A stretch of 64,000 bases of DNA from Sporosarcina ureae (lineage in GTDB: Bacteria; Bacillota; Bacilli; Bacillales_A; Planococcaceae): positions 399,501-463,500 of the forward strand of contig NZ_CP015348.1 in the NCBI RefSeq assembly GCF_002109325.1, read 5' to 3'. Shown here piece after piece: positions 57,068 through 64,000 of the stretch (positions within the stretch are counted from its first letter, which is position 1; each line of letters starts with the position of its first letter). The notes beneath the pieces were generated by a model, which was not told where the DNA came from, searched no databases, and saw only the letters and a list, made by a program, of their open reading frames with translations. The position numbers and the translations under genes were made by a program.

Positions 57068-57097
57068 GTTGACAATTTGTCAACAAGCATTTATTAT
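57068..57097 (+). promoter_or_regulatory. Promoter with overlapping palindrome before the HTH-DUF1232 gene
   Basis: TTGACA (57069-57074), 17-bp spacer, TATTAT (57092-57097). The -35 is inside the perfect palindrome GTTGACA-ATT-TGTCAAC (57068-57084), an operator-like site that the downstream HTH protein might bind. Confidence 0.7.
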
Positions 57098-57148
57098 TTT
57101 GAGAGCGAAGAAATTTTTACGTTGTCTTGGAAAAGGAGGGATAGTATC

Positions 57149-57784
57149 ATGTCAGAAGGCAGCCTTGGTTTGAGTATAGGGCAGTTATTGCGTGAAGTAT
57201 TAGAAGAACGTTCATTGTCCATGCGTAAACTAAGCGAACTTACAGATATTGATACTGCGACGATCTCCCGAATCATCAACGACAAACGAAAAGCAACACT
57301 TGATCATCTGGAGAAATTTGCGACGATTTTAGACATCCCATTAGCAAAACTACTTCAAGCGGCAGGCTATCCAGTTAATCAAAAAAACGCAAAGCGGACA
57401 GCTTATGACGAAACCATTCAACAACTGGTTGATACATCAGAACTTCTATCTGCTGATATCTCCATTGAAAAAGTAGAACTCCAATTGGCAGGTTACGAAG
57501 CGTATGTCCAGACGAATGAAGGAAGAGAAAGAATTTTACATGACTTTGACAAGAAGTTAAAATTGGCTGGCGGAGTAGGTCCGTTCGTCGACCAAATGAA
57601 GGAATTATTTACACGCTTCAAAATGCAAGATGTTGCAAAACGTGATCTTGCCATTATCGGTAGCGCATTATTGTACTTTATCGTTCCAGTGGACGTCATT
57701 CCCGATTATATATTCGCGGTCGGGTATTTAGATGATGCGATAGCAGTCCAAATTGCTTCAAGCGTACTAACAAAAAATTCATAA
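57149..57784 (+). CDS. HTH protein with C-terminal DUF1232 membrane domain
   Basis: 211 residues. N-terminal XRE-type HTH (GQLLREVLEERSLSMRKLSELTDIDTATISRIINDKRKATLDHLEKFATIL), a charged linker, then DUF1232 (LAIIGSALLYFIVPVDVIPDYIFAVGYLDDAIAVQIA) with two membrane segments. A membrane-attached DNA-binding protein, perhaps a stress sensor. ATG at 57149 follows AAAAGGAGGG. A longer frame from 56990 crosses the promoter and is unlikely. Confidence 0.85.
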   Translation: MSEGSLGLSIGQLLREVLEERSLSMRKLSELTDIDTATISRIINDKRKATLDHLEKFATILDIPLAKLLQAAGYPVNQKNAKRTAYDETIQQLVDTSELLSADISIEKVELQLAGYEAYVQTNEGRERILHDFDKKLKLAGGVGPFVDQMKELFTRFKMQDVAKRDLAIIGSALLYFIVPVDVIPDYIFAVGYLDDAIAVQIASSVLTKNS

Positions 57785-57805
57785 TCTGATGAGTAGGTGG
57801 CACTA

Positions 57806-58909
57806 TTGGAAAACAGAGAGACAGAAAAGCGTCGTAAGAAAAAACTTAAAAGAAAATATAAACGTGTAATCTTCATGATATTCACGTTGCTACTATTAGC
57901 TGGTGGCGGTTATGTGGCTGCGCAATATTCAAACGGCCTATCCTTTGCGAATAATGACAAAACCAATGATATACATACAGAACTTAGCGATAGCAGTAAT
58001 ACATTTTTCGATAGTGATTCGGCTTTTGATGATTTTGAAGGCGGAGAATCACAGTTCGGTGAAATCAATGTGTTGCTGATCGGTGATGACGCAAGAGGCG
58101 ACGAAGAAGACACTCGTTCAGATGCTTTGATGATCGGTCACTACGACCAAACAACCAATCAAGTGAAGTTAGTCTCTCTCATGCGTGATACATACGTTGA
58201 AATCCCCGATCACGGCATGGAAAAAATTAATGCAGCCTATGCACTTGGTGGACCCGAATTAGTCCGTAAAACTATTAAGCATAATTTTGATGTAGACATA
58301 CAATACTATGCGATCGTAAACTTTGAAGGTTTTTCAAAAATGGTTGATGTAATTGCTCCTGAAGGAATTGAAGTGGATATTCCCTATGAAATGTCACATG
58401 GTTTAGGTTTGACGCTCTATCCTGGTCAACAGAAACTAAATGGTGACCAATTACTTGGATATGTGCGATTCCGTCACGATATCCATAGCGATTATGGACG
58501 GGTGGAACGGCAGCAAGAAGCTTTGTCGAAGCTTAAAGATGAAGCGATTAGTTTCCAAACAATCGTCAATTTACCTAAGTTATTAGGCGTAATGGAGCCT
58601 TATATCAATACAAACATCGATAAAAAAACGATCTTCTCAATCGGTAAAGGTATGTTAACCGGTGGTAAAGATAATAAAATGGAATCACTGCGTATTCCAG
58701 TCGAAGGTTCATTCGGTGACTTACGTACAGATGTAGGGCAAGTACTTGATATTAATCTAGAACAAAACAGACAAGCATTGCGGGAGTTTTTATCTTTAGA
58801 GGATGAAAACGAGCAAGATGGTGAGTATGTTGAAAATCTTGAAGAAGACCAGAATATGGATTATCAAGAAGAAACAGAAGAATATACTTCTAATACAAGA
58901 AACTACTGA
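57806..58909 (+). CDS. LytR-CpsA-Psr (LCP) family cell-wall glycopolymer ligase
   Basis: 367 residues. Basic cytoplasmic start, one membrane helix (about residues 24-42), an acidic linker, then the LCP domain: LLIGDDARGDEEDTRSDALMI, VSLMRDTYVEIP, and VRFRHDIHSDYGRVERQQ with the Arg/Asp residues that hold polyprenyl pyrophosphate. It attaches wall teichoic or other glycopolymers to peptidoglycan. Acidic, unstructured tail. Start TTG at 57806 after AGGTGG, GTG at 57797 possible. It follows the HTH-DUF1232 gene by about 20 nt. Confidence 0.93.
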   Translation: MENRETEKRRKKKLKRKYKRVIFMIFTLLLLAGGGYVAAQYSNGLSFANNDKTNDIHTELSDSSNTFFDSDSAFDDFEGGESQFGEINVLLIGDDARGDEEDTRSDALMIGHYDQTTNQVKLVSLMRDTYVEIPDHGMEKINAAYALGGPELVRKTIKHNFDVDIQYYAIVNFEGFSKMVDVIAPEGIEVDIPYEMSHGLGLTLYPGQQKLNGDQLLGYVRFRHDIHSDYGRVERQQEALSKLKDEAISFQTIVNLPKLLGVMEPYINTNIDKKTIFSIGKGMLTGGKDNKMESLRIPVEGSFGDLRTDVGQVLDINLEQNRQALREFLSLEDENEQDGEYVENLEEDQNMDYQEETEEYTSNTRNY

Positions 58910-58942
58910 GATTCCACAACATGAGATCAATAATTCTATACT

Positions 58943-58977
58943 AAAAAGAAGTTGTCTATAAAAGACAGCTTCTTTTT
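58943..58977 (+). terminator. Terminator after the LCP gene
   Basis: 15-bp stem (58943-58957 with 58963-58977), AAAAAGAAG to CTTCTTTTT, with T-run. Confidence 0.85.
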
Positions 58978-59033
58978 TGCATCATGCAAAAGCACCGAGG
59001 ATTCAAACATAAAGCGCATTATATGAAAATGCA

Positions 59034-59084
59034 AAAAAGTGCACTTAAGAAGTTAGATTTACATACTAACTTCTCAAGTGCACT
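59034..59084 (-). terminator. tRNA-Arg terminator
   Basis: 19-bp inverted repeat with one mismatch (59038-59056 with 59066-59084), followed by TTTTTT on the minus strand, 20 nt past the tRNA. Confidence 0.85.
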
Positions 59085-59106
59085 AAAATCGTAGACACGT
59101 ATTTGA

Positions 59107-59180
59107 CGTCCCAGAAGGGATTCGAACCCCCGACCTACGCCTTAGGAGGGCGTTGCTCTATCCAGCTGAGCTACTGAGAC
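59107..59180 (-). tRNA. tRNA-Arg (anticodon CCT)
   Basis: 74-nt cloverleaf on the minus strand: acceptor stem GTCTCAG / CTGGGAC, D arm with AGCTCAGCTGGATAGAGC, anticodon stem ACGCC / GGCGT holding CTCCTAA (anticodon CCT), T arm with GGTTCGAATCC. No CCA is encoded. It reads AGG codons. Confidence 0.95.
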
Positions 59181-59238
59181 ATGATAAAAACGAGAAACAC
59201 TTTGACTATACATCGCATCAAAGCGTTCTCATGATTTA

Positions 59239-59637
59239 TTAATCGTTGGCCGTACCATCATAATCTTCATTGAACCATAATTGCTCATCATCATCCACAT
59301 CGCCATTATAGTTGATCAAAATCTCTTCTCCAGCTTTAATATCTCTATACGCAAAGAAATCAAATGTGTGATTGTCGAAATTAATGTCATATGTCGCGTT
59401 CGGTTCGTAGGAATGATTGAATAACATTCCGTAGCCAAGTAGTACCGCTGTATGGTTAGCTCCATACTCAAAAGCGTAATCAGCAAGAACCGTTTTCTCG
59501 ATATGTTGATGTTGTTCGTTTGGATAGGAGATCACAGGCGCTTCGTGTAATAGCTGCCCTTCTTTGATATCGCATTTCGCGAATACACCCCTATTGAATT
59601 CGCCTTCGCCAATTGGAGAAAGTTTTACTTCTATCAT
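59239..59637 (-). CDS. SET-domain protein
   Basis: 132 residues, just a SET domain: GRGVFA-type NRGVFAKCDIKEGQLL, the pseudoknot NHSYEPNA and AGEEILINYNG, with C-terminal Trp/Asp-rich acid tail. SET folds bind SAM and methylate Lys. Substrate unknown in bacteria. Start ATG at 59637 after AGGTG. Confidence 0.87.
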   Translation of the reverse strand: MIEVKLSPIGEGEFNRGVFAKCDIKEGQLLHEAPVISYPNEQHQHIEKTVLADYAFEYGANHTAVLLGYGMLFNHSYEPNATYDINFDNHTFDFFAYRDIKAGEEILINYNGDVDDDEQLWFNEDYDGTAND

Positions 59638-59754
59638 ATCTTTCACCTACTCGCTTGTAAATTATACTTGGCTAGTATACCATTAATCCGGCTAGATTGC
59701 TGATTTCTTTTCTCGTGATAAAAATATAAACTCTTTATCAGCCAAATCTTCATC

Positions 59755-61515
59755 TTACATAACAGCCAATGCAATTCCCCTTAATTCTTTCAATGCCTCA
59801 TCCAGATTTTCCGCAAGGAGCCTAGCTTTTTCTTCATTCCGACTATAACTAGACAGATTTATGATCAACCGATCTTTCAGCAAAACATAGAAAATTCCAT
59901 AGCCATCTTCCACTACTGGTCCAAACGCACAACTTTTGACTTCCGGACTTGTCATATTGCTCGTGGAAATAAAATCATGACGCATCGTCAAATAACCAGG
60001 ATCAGTAAATAATGCAGGGAATTTTTCCATATCCAGCTCGGCTTGATACGTCTCAAAGATCCTCTGTAATCCATAAAGATGCCTCTCTACACCAAAACCT
60101 TTTTTTGCTTCTTTTAAGCGAATGGAATGCGCCGAGCCTGCCTTTTGCATCAATTGATAGATTAAAACAGGTTCTTGTTGTTCCACAACTATCGCTTTCG
60201 CTAGTGCCAGGTTCTCTGAGCTTGAAGGTCGTATGCACTCAGTTCTTCCTTCATTAAACAAACGCATCGACACCGCCTCATATGTGCTACGCATCATACC
60301 GAACGTCTTGTATTGAGCTACTTGTAGGGCCATATGAAAAAATGAATCTGGACTGAATCCAAGTCGCTTTATTTCATCCGTACCGAACGCATCAAAATTT
60401 TGTACGTTGATTACATAATGTTGAATGGTTCTATCATTTTTTACTTCTAATACGCTTAACTTTTCTATTATTTCAGCTGAAAGTACCCATTCTAACTTTT
60501 TGGCTACTGGTTGTTCGTTCGTTTTGTTATCTTCTTGATCAATCGACATAAGCTGTTCTTGCACGTATTGGATGACTGCAAATATTGTGGTCCCATCCAT
60601 TGCCGTATGCTCTATGCTGTATCCAAGTTCACCCGCTTCAGTAATGACAATTTGTAGCGTCTTATCAAAGTATTTGTTTCTGCCACTGAATACTAAGTTT
60701 TGTAATGCTTCATTAGAATTCATACTTTCTTTGTCTATCGATAGTACGACCAATGAATCTGCTACTTTTTGTAAACTTTCAGCATTGACCTCACTTACTA
60801 AAAGCTGTTCGTAAATACTTGCCGCTTCATTTCTGCTTGCAGTTGTGAAAATCCCTACGTTTGGTCCTGCTGGTTCAGCTAATGAGAGAATTCCTTCAAT
60901 CACAATCGACAATGCCTTACTGGAATAAATTATACCTTGTGAATTGGTTACAGGAATCAAGTAGACATTTCCATTGATCATCAAACTAATATAGTTTTCC
61001 ACTTTCGACGGTTCCGCCACGTAATGCTCATCTCGATGCAATTTAGGGACTCTGACTGTCCGAAAAAAGTTAGGATATTGGCTCATATCAAGTGGCACTC
61101 CTCGCACCATTTCAGGAGGGGTTTCTTCAGCTAGAATAGAATGATAAAACTCTGCTATCGATCGACCCACTTTACCCGCCACCTCTGCCACTGTACGAGG
61201 TGCGTAGTGCTGATTCTCGACTAATACATTGAAATTACTGCCTATATGTAAAGGACCACGGTAGGTTAAGTATACATCATCCCAGAATGGTTTTAGCCAA
61301 CTGCCTTCAGCATTATCTCGCCAAATCCCAAGCTTTTCTTGGAGCCTTCGTGCGTCTCCATTTTCTTCAAAAAACTGTTGCACCACTTTTTTTGTCTCGT
61401 GGAATTCCCCTTCACTTATCAATGGTTCAATCGCTTCAAGCAATTTTCTCTTCGTGTCTTCCAATTCAGGTATCGGCAATGAAGGAAGACATTCTTGGAA
61501 TTCAAAAGTCATCAT
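59755..61515 (-). CDS. Choline/carnitine O-acyltransferase family protein
   Basis: 586 residues. Catalytic His303 in EHTAMDGT (HxxxDG), carnitine-CoA motifs TYEAVSMRLFNEGRTECIRPSS and FGPVVEDGYGIFYV, and an N-terminal region PSLPIPELEDTKRKLLEA, all like the animal and fungal acyltransferases. It moves acyl groups between CoA and carnitine or choline-like acceptors. Starts at ATG-ATG 61512-61515 after AAGGGGG. No partner gene adjacent. Rare in bacteria as far as I know. Confidence 0.88.
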   Translation of the reverse strand: MMTFEFQECLPSLPIPELEDTKRKLLEAIEPLISEGEFHETKKVVQQFFEENGDARRLQEKLGIWRDNAEGSWLKPFWDDVYLTYRGPLHIGSNFNVLVENQHYAPRTVAEVAGKVGRSIAEFYHSILAEETPPEMVRGVPLDMSQYPNFFRTVRVPKLHRDEHYVAEPSKVENYISLMINGNVYLIPVTNSQGIIYSSKALSIVIEGILSLAEPAGPNVGIFTTASRNEAASIYEQLLVSEVNAESLQKVADSLVVLSIDKESMNSNEALQNLVFSGRNKYFDKTLQIVITEAGELGYSIEHTAMDGTTIFAVIQYVQEQLMSIDQEDNKTNEQPVAKKLEWVLSAEIIEKLSVLEVKNDRTIQHYVINVQNFDAFGTDEIKRLGFSPDSFFHMALQVAQYKTFGMMRSTYEAVSMRLFNEGRTECIRPSSSENLALAKAIVVEQQEPVLIYQLMQKAGSAHSIRLKEAKKGFGVERHLYGLQRIFETYQAELDMEKFPALFTDPGYLTMRHDFISTSNMTSPEVKSCAFGPVVEDGYGIFYVLLKDRLIINLSSYSRNEEKARLLAENLDEALKELRGIALAVM

Positions 61516-61840
61516 TAGTCGAACAACCCCCTTTAAGCTATACGTTATATATTTCATTTTACATAATACTATTATTTTTTGGATTCATTCATATAGAGTA
61601 TCTAGTAAAGAATATCACCTAAAAGAATCTCTCATCTATTGAGGTGGGAGATTGTATTCTTATTCGACAGCTCGCATACTCGTCTCGCTTTTTACGTTTC
61701 TAATTTATCACTTTTGACTGTCTATCGATTTATAAGTAACTAATGATTTTCAGCTTTCCAAAAATACCCTATAAGTAGATTCTACCACAGACTATCATGT
61801 ATCATATGGTTATCATGATAAAAGTGAGGTTACATACTAT
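61516..61840. other. AT-rich spacer with hairpin and palindrome
   Basis: 325 bp without a gene. It holds an 11-bp stem with G-U pairs (61626-61636 with 61643-61653) and the perfect 12-bp palindrome TTATCATGATAA (61810-61821) just before the next start codon, preceded by two more TATCAT-like copies. Confidence 0.55.
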
Positions 61841-62695
61841 ATGAACAAAAAACAATTAAGTTGGGCAGCTGTTGGTGCAGCTGTATTATTGTTCGCGTTG
61901 ATTATAGCGATCGTAAGCAACAAAGAGATAACTGAAACTGTGATGAAAGAACCTATGATTACTGACACTTCGACACCGGACACACTTGAGGAACCTAGTG
62001 AGGAACTTGTACTTCAAGAAGAGTCTAAGAAAGATCAGTCTGAAGTTGAAGCCCCTGATAAAGAAGTGCCAAATCGCGAAGAATCAAAAAATGTACAACC
62101 AACAAATCCTGATACAGATTCATCTAAAAACGTTCAAAGCACACCAAAAGCACAACCGTCAACATCTGCACCTAAGCCACCCGAACCACAAAAACAACCT
62201 ACTTCGGCAGCTACGACGCCAATAAAAGATGGTACCTATCAGGTGGGGGCTGATATTGAACCAGGTGAATATCTCGTTTTTTCTAACGGCATTACGCTAC
62301 TCGAAAACACAAAAGATCAATCGGGGAATCCTGACAGTATTGTGTTCAACGTTGCACTAGATGGTCGTTCCCACACGTATGTAACACTATTGCATGGAGA
62401 ATACTTCACATTAAAAGGTGGAGAAATGTATCCTGTAGCTTCTGCACCTGATATTAAACCAGCTAACGAAATATACAAAGATGGACAATATAAAGTAGGA
62501 ACAGATATCCCCGCCGGTACACACACTTTGAAGGTGGATGATCAAAACGATATAGGTTTTTATGAAATCAGTAAAAACAGCAGACAAGATATGATAGACC
62601 TTCTCGTAAGTGATGTAGTAGAAGGTGAAACGTCTATTAACGTAACGGATGGTCAATATTTGACGATAAGGAATGCTTATCTAGAAGCACAATAA
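61841..62695 (+). CDS. Exported protein with duplicated C-terminal beta domain
   Basis: 284 residues. N-terminal membrane anchor (about 8-27), long Pro/Glu/Ser-rich spacer (about 35-127), then two related domains of about 75 residues: DGTYQVGADIEPGEYLVFSNG and DGQYKVGTDIPAGTHTLKVDD, each followed by YVTLLHGEYFTLKGG or INVTDGQYLTIRN. Fits a cell-surface protein. The repeat type is seen in Firmicute lipoproteins, function unknown. Confidence 0.75.
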   Translation: MNKKQLSWAAVGAAVLLFALIIAIVSNKEITETVMKEPMITDTSTPDTLEEPSEELVLQEESKKDQSEVEAPDKEVPNREESKNVQPTNPDTDSSKNVQSTPKAQPSTSAPKPPEPQKQPTSAATTPIKDGTYQVGADIEPGEYLVFSNGITLLENTKDQSGNPDSIVFNVALDGRSHTYVTLLHGEYFTLKGGEMYPVASAPDIKPANEIYKDGQYKVGTDIPAGTHTLKVDDQNDIGFYEISKNSRQDMIDLLVSDVVEGETSINVTDGQYLTIRNAYLEAQ

Positions 62696-62734
62696 AAGAA
62701 CACGCAAAACCATCACTGGTTTTGCGTGTTCTTT
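62695..62734. terminator. Bidirectional terminator
   Basis: Perfect 18-bp stem (62695-62712 with 62717-62734) around TCAC, A-run and T-run on opposite sides, between convergent genes. Confidence 0.92.
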
Positions 62735-62739
62735 CGCTT

Positions 62740-63093
62740 TTATACTTTTCGAACCTTCAACACCCACCAAATTAATACGAATTGTAATGGAAGTCGAATC
62801 CACAATGCCGCTGCAGGCAAATCATAATTTTCTGCTGTGAGTGCCATATAAATATTAACCGGTAATACAAGAACTAAAAATACCGCAATTAAAAAACCAG
62901 TAACATAGCGCGTTCTCTTCAAAAATAAACCGACAGCCAATGCAATTTCCATTATACCTGATATGTAAACAATGGCTTTTCTAAATGGTATCCATTCGGG
63001 CATGGCCCCTGTAAAGAATGACTCCAATGCAAAGTGTCCAATTCCTACTGCAAAAAAGAACAAACAAAATGCATATAATGCAAATTTTTTCAT
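62740..63093 (-). CDS. DoxX family membrane protein
   Basis: 117 residues, four membrane helices. GIGHFALESFFTGAMPEWIPFRKAIVYISGIMEIALAVGLF fits the DoxX/DoxX-like fold. Often linked to thiosulfate or redox proteins, role unknown here. AAGGAGA before the ATG. Confidence 0.78.
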   Translation of the reverse strand: MKKFALYAFCLFFFAVGIGHFALESFFTGAMPEWIPFRKAIVYISGIMEIALAVGLFLKRTRYVTGFLIAVFLVLVLPVNIYMALTAENYDLPAAALWIRLPLQFVLIWWVLKVRKV

Positions 63094-63213
63094 AAAATGA
63101 TCTCCTTACTTTCCTCTACTTTGCTTGTGCCCTTTATAGCTCCCTCATAAACCTCATTTCACTAGATTATTATATCAAAATATAATACGAGCTACTACTG
63201 ATTTAAATTCATT

Positions 63214-63247
63214 AAAAAAGCCTACATTCCTTAAAGGAACGTAGGCT
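63214..63247 (-). terminator. Terminator after the CoA-disulfide reductase gene
   Basis: 12-bp stem AGCCTACATTCC / GGAACGTAGGCT (63219-63230 with 63236-63247; one C-A mismatch) and T-run on the minus strand. Confidence 0.85.
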
Positions 63248-63258
63248 GCAAAGTATAA

Positions 63259-64000
63259 TTAATTAAAATTATAAGCTGTCAAAATTTTCTCCCTATCCGA
63301 TACTACATCATTGAAGTATTCATACAAAGAAATGCCTAGGAATGAACCTGAGATATTGACAATATTATCAAAACCACTATTTTGCAACGCCATTAACGCG
63401 TTATAACTGCGTTGTGAAGATCGGCAATGAACATAGACCGGTACATCCTTTGGCACTTCATTCATGCGGTCGCGCAGCTGGCTGAGTGGTATGTTTATCG
63501 CATTCACTAAGTGACCATTCGCAAATTCATTCTCTTCACGCACATCAATAATTACAGCGTTTTGCTCTACCAATTCACGCACTTCGGATACATGAACTTG
63601 ATTAAAACGACCATATAATATATTCAATGCAACAAGTGCTGCGAGATTGACGACATCTTTAGCTGTGCTATACATAGGCGAATAGGTCAACTCTAGTTCT
63701 TTTAGATCTTCCAGCGTTCCACCCATTGAAATGAGAGTTGCGATGACATCAATCCTCTTATCCGCATTTCCTTTACCAATTGCCTGAGCCCCTAATACTT
63801 TTCCTGTTGGTACTTCAAACACTAATTTGAAGTGAAGTGGATTACTGTTAGGCATTAATGAAACTTTATCAGCAGCGATTATATACACGCTGTCATGTTG
63901 GATTCCTGCTTGTGTCGCCATTTTTTCATTGAGACCTGTAGAGGCTGCTGCCAAGTCGAAAATCTGTATACTCGAAGAGCCAATGACACCTTTATTTTGA
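63259..64000 (-). CDS. CoA-disulfide reductase with rhodanese domain, C-terminal part (runs off window)
   Basis: The frame is open to the window edge at 64000, so the N-terminal FAD/NAD part is missing. The visible part has the dimerisation domain (GVIGSSSIQIFDLAAASTGLNE, KLVFEVPTGKVLGAQAIGKGNADKRIDVIATLI), then a C-terminal rhodanese domain with IIDVREENEFANGHL and active-site Cys in VYVHCRSSQRSY. Such fusions reduce CoA-disulfide or persulfides. Confidence 0.9.
   Translation of the reverse strand, partial: QNKGVIGSSSIQIFDLAAASTGLNEKMATQAGIQHDSVYIIAADKVSLMPNSNPLHFKLVFEVPTGKVLGAQAIGKGNADKRIDVIATLISMGGTLEDLKELELTYSPMYSTAKDVVNLAALVALNILYGRFNQVHVSEVRELVEQNAVIIDVREENEFANGHLVNAINIPLSQLRDRMNEVPKDVPVYVHCRSSQRSYNALMALQNSGFDNIVNISGSFLGISLYEYFNDVVSDREKILTAYNFN

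Overview
The window is a chromosomal segment of a low-to-moderate GC, endospore-forming Firmicute of the Bacillales, most likely Sporosarcina or a close Planococcaceae relative. This rests on sporulation genes (spo0B, spoIVFA/FB, a SpoIIB-like and a SpoVID-like gene), a Bacillus-type gene order, AGGAGG ribosome binding sites with frequent TTG/GTG starts, an L21 leader and a valS T-box. No database search was possible. Species, GC content and novelty are judged by reading only.

The backbone lies mostly on the minus strand and follows the order remembered for Bacillus subtilis: spo0B-rpmA-prp-rplU-spoIVFB-spoIVFA-minD-minC-mreD-mreC-mreB-radC-maf-spoIIB-comC (1-9.9 kb), folC (25-26 kb), valS-spoVID-hemLBDCX-hemA-engB-lon-clpX-tig-ysoA (34.8-52.2 kb). 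Three blocks interrupt or extend it.

Block 1 (9.9-24.9 kb) separates comC from folC, which are neighbours in B. subtilis. It encodes a complete type IVa pilus machine: prepilin peptidase, PilM, PilN, PilO, a major pilin, a second pilin gene that looks broken, PilC, PilT, PilB, a divergent VanW-domain protein with a long Ser/Gly/Asn tail, and two PilV/PilW/PilX-like minor pilin sets facing away from each other across a roughly 0.6 kb AT-rich spacer. Retraction ATPase PilT and doubled minor pilins go well beyond the Com pseudopilus of Bacillus.

Block 2 (26.2-34.6 kb) lies between folC and valS. It opens with a three-gene, stop-start-overlapping operon (two ATP-grasp ligases and an NAPE-PLD-like metallo-beta-lactamase-fold hydrolase) with no pathway I can name. 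After it come a HTH regulator, a dienelactone-hydrolase-like gene coupled to a 25-codon ORF, a small membrane protein, a lipoprotein, an unknown protein, GrpB, an S66 (MccF/LdcA) peptidase, a methyltransferase and a frameshifted GNAT.

Block 3 (52.3-64 kb) is mixed: lipid kinase, SIMPL protein, HD phosphohydrolase, a secreted redox-repair pair (thioredoxin-like lipoprotein and fused MsrAB), HTH-DUF1232 and LCP proteins, tRNA-Arg(CCT), a SET protein, a eukaryote-type carnitine acyltransferase, a protein with a duplicated C-terminal domain, a DoxX protein and the C-terminal half of a CoA-disulfide reductase.

The genes fall into working groups: cell division and shape (min, mre, maf), sporulation, haem synthesis, proteostasis (lon, clpX, tig), pilus assembly and envelope redox defence. 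I saw no insertion sequence, prophage, CRISPR array or rRNA.
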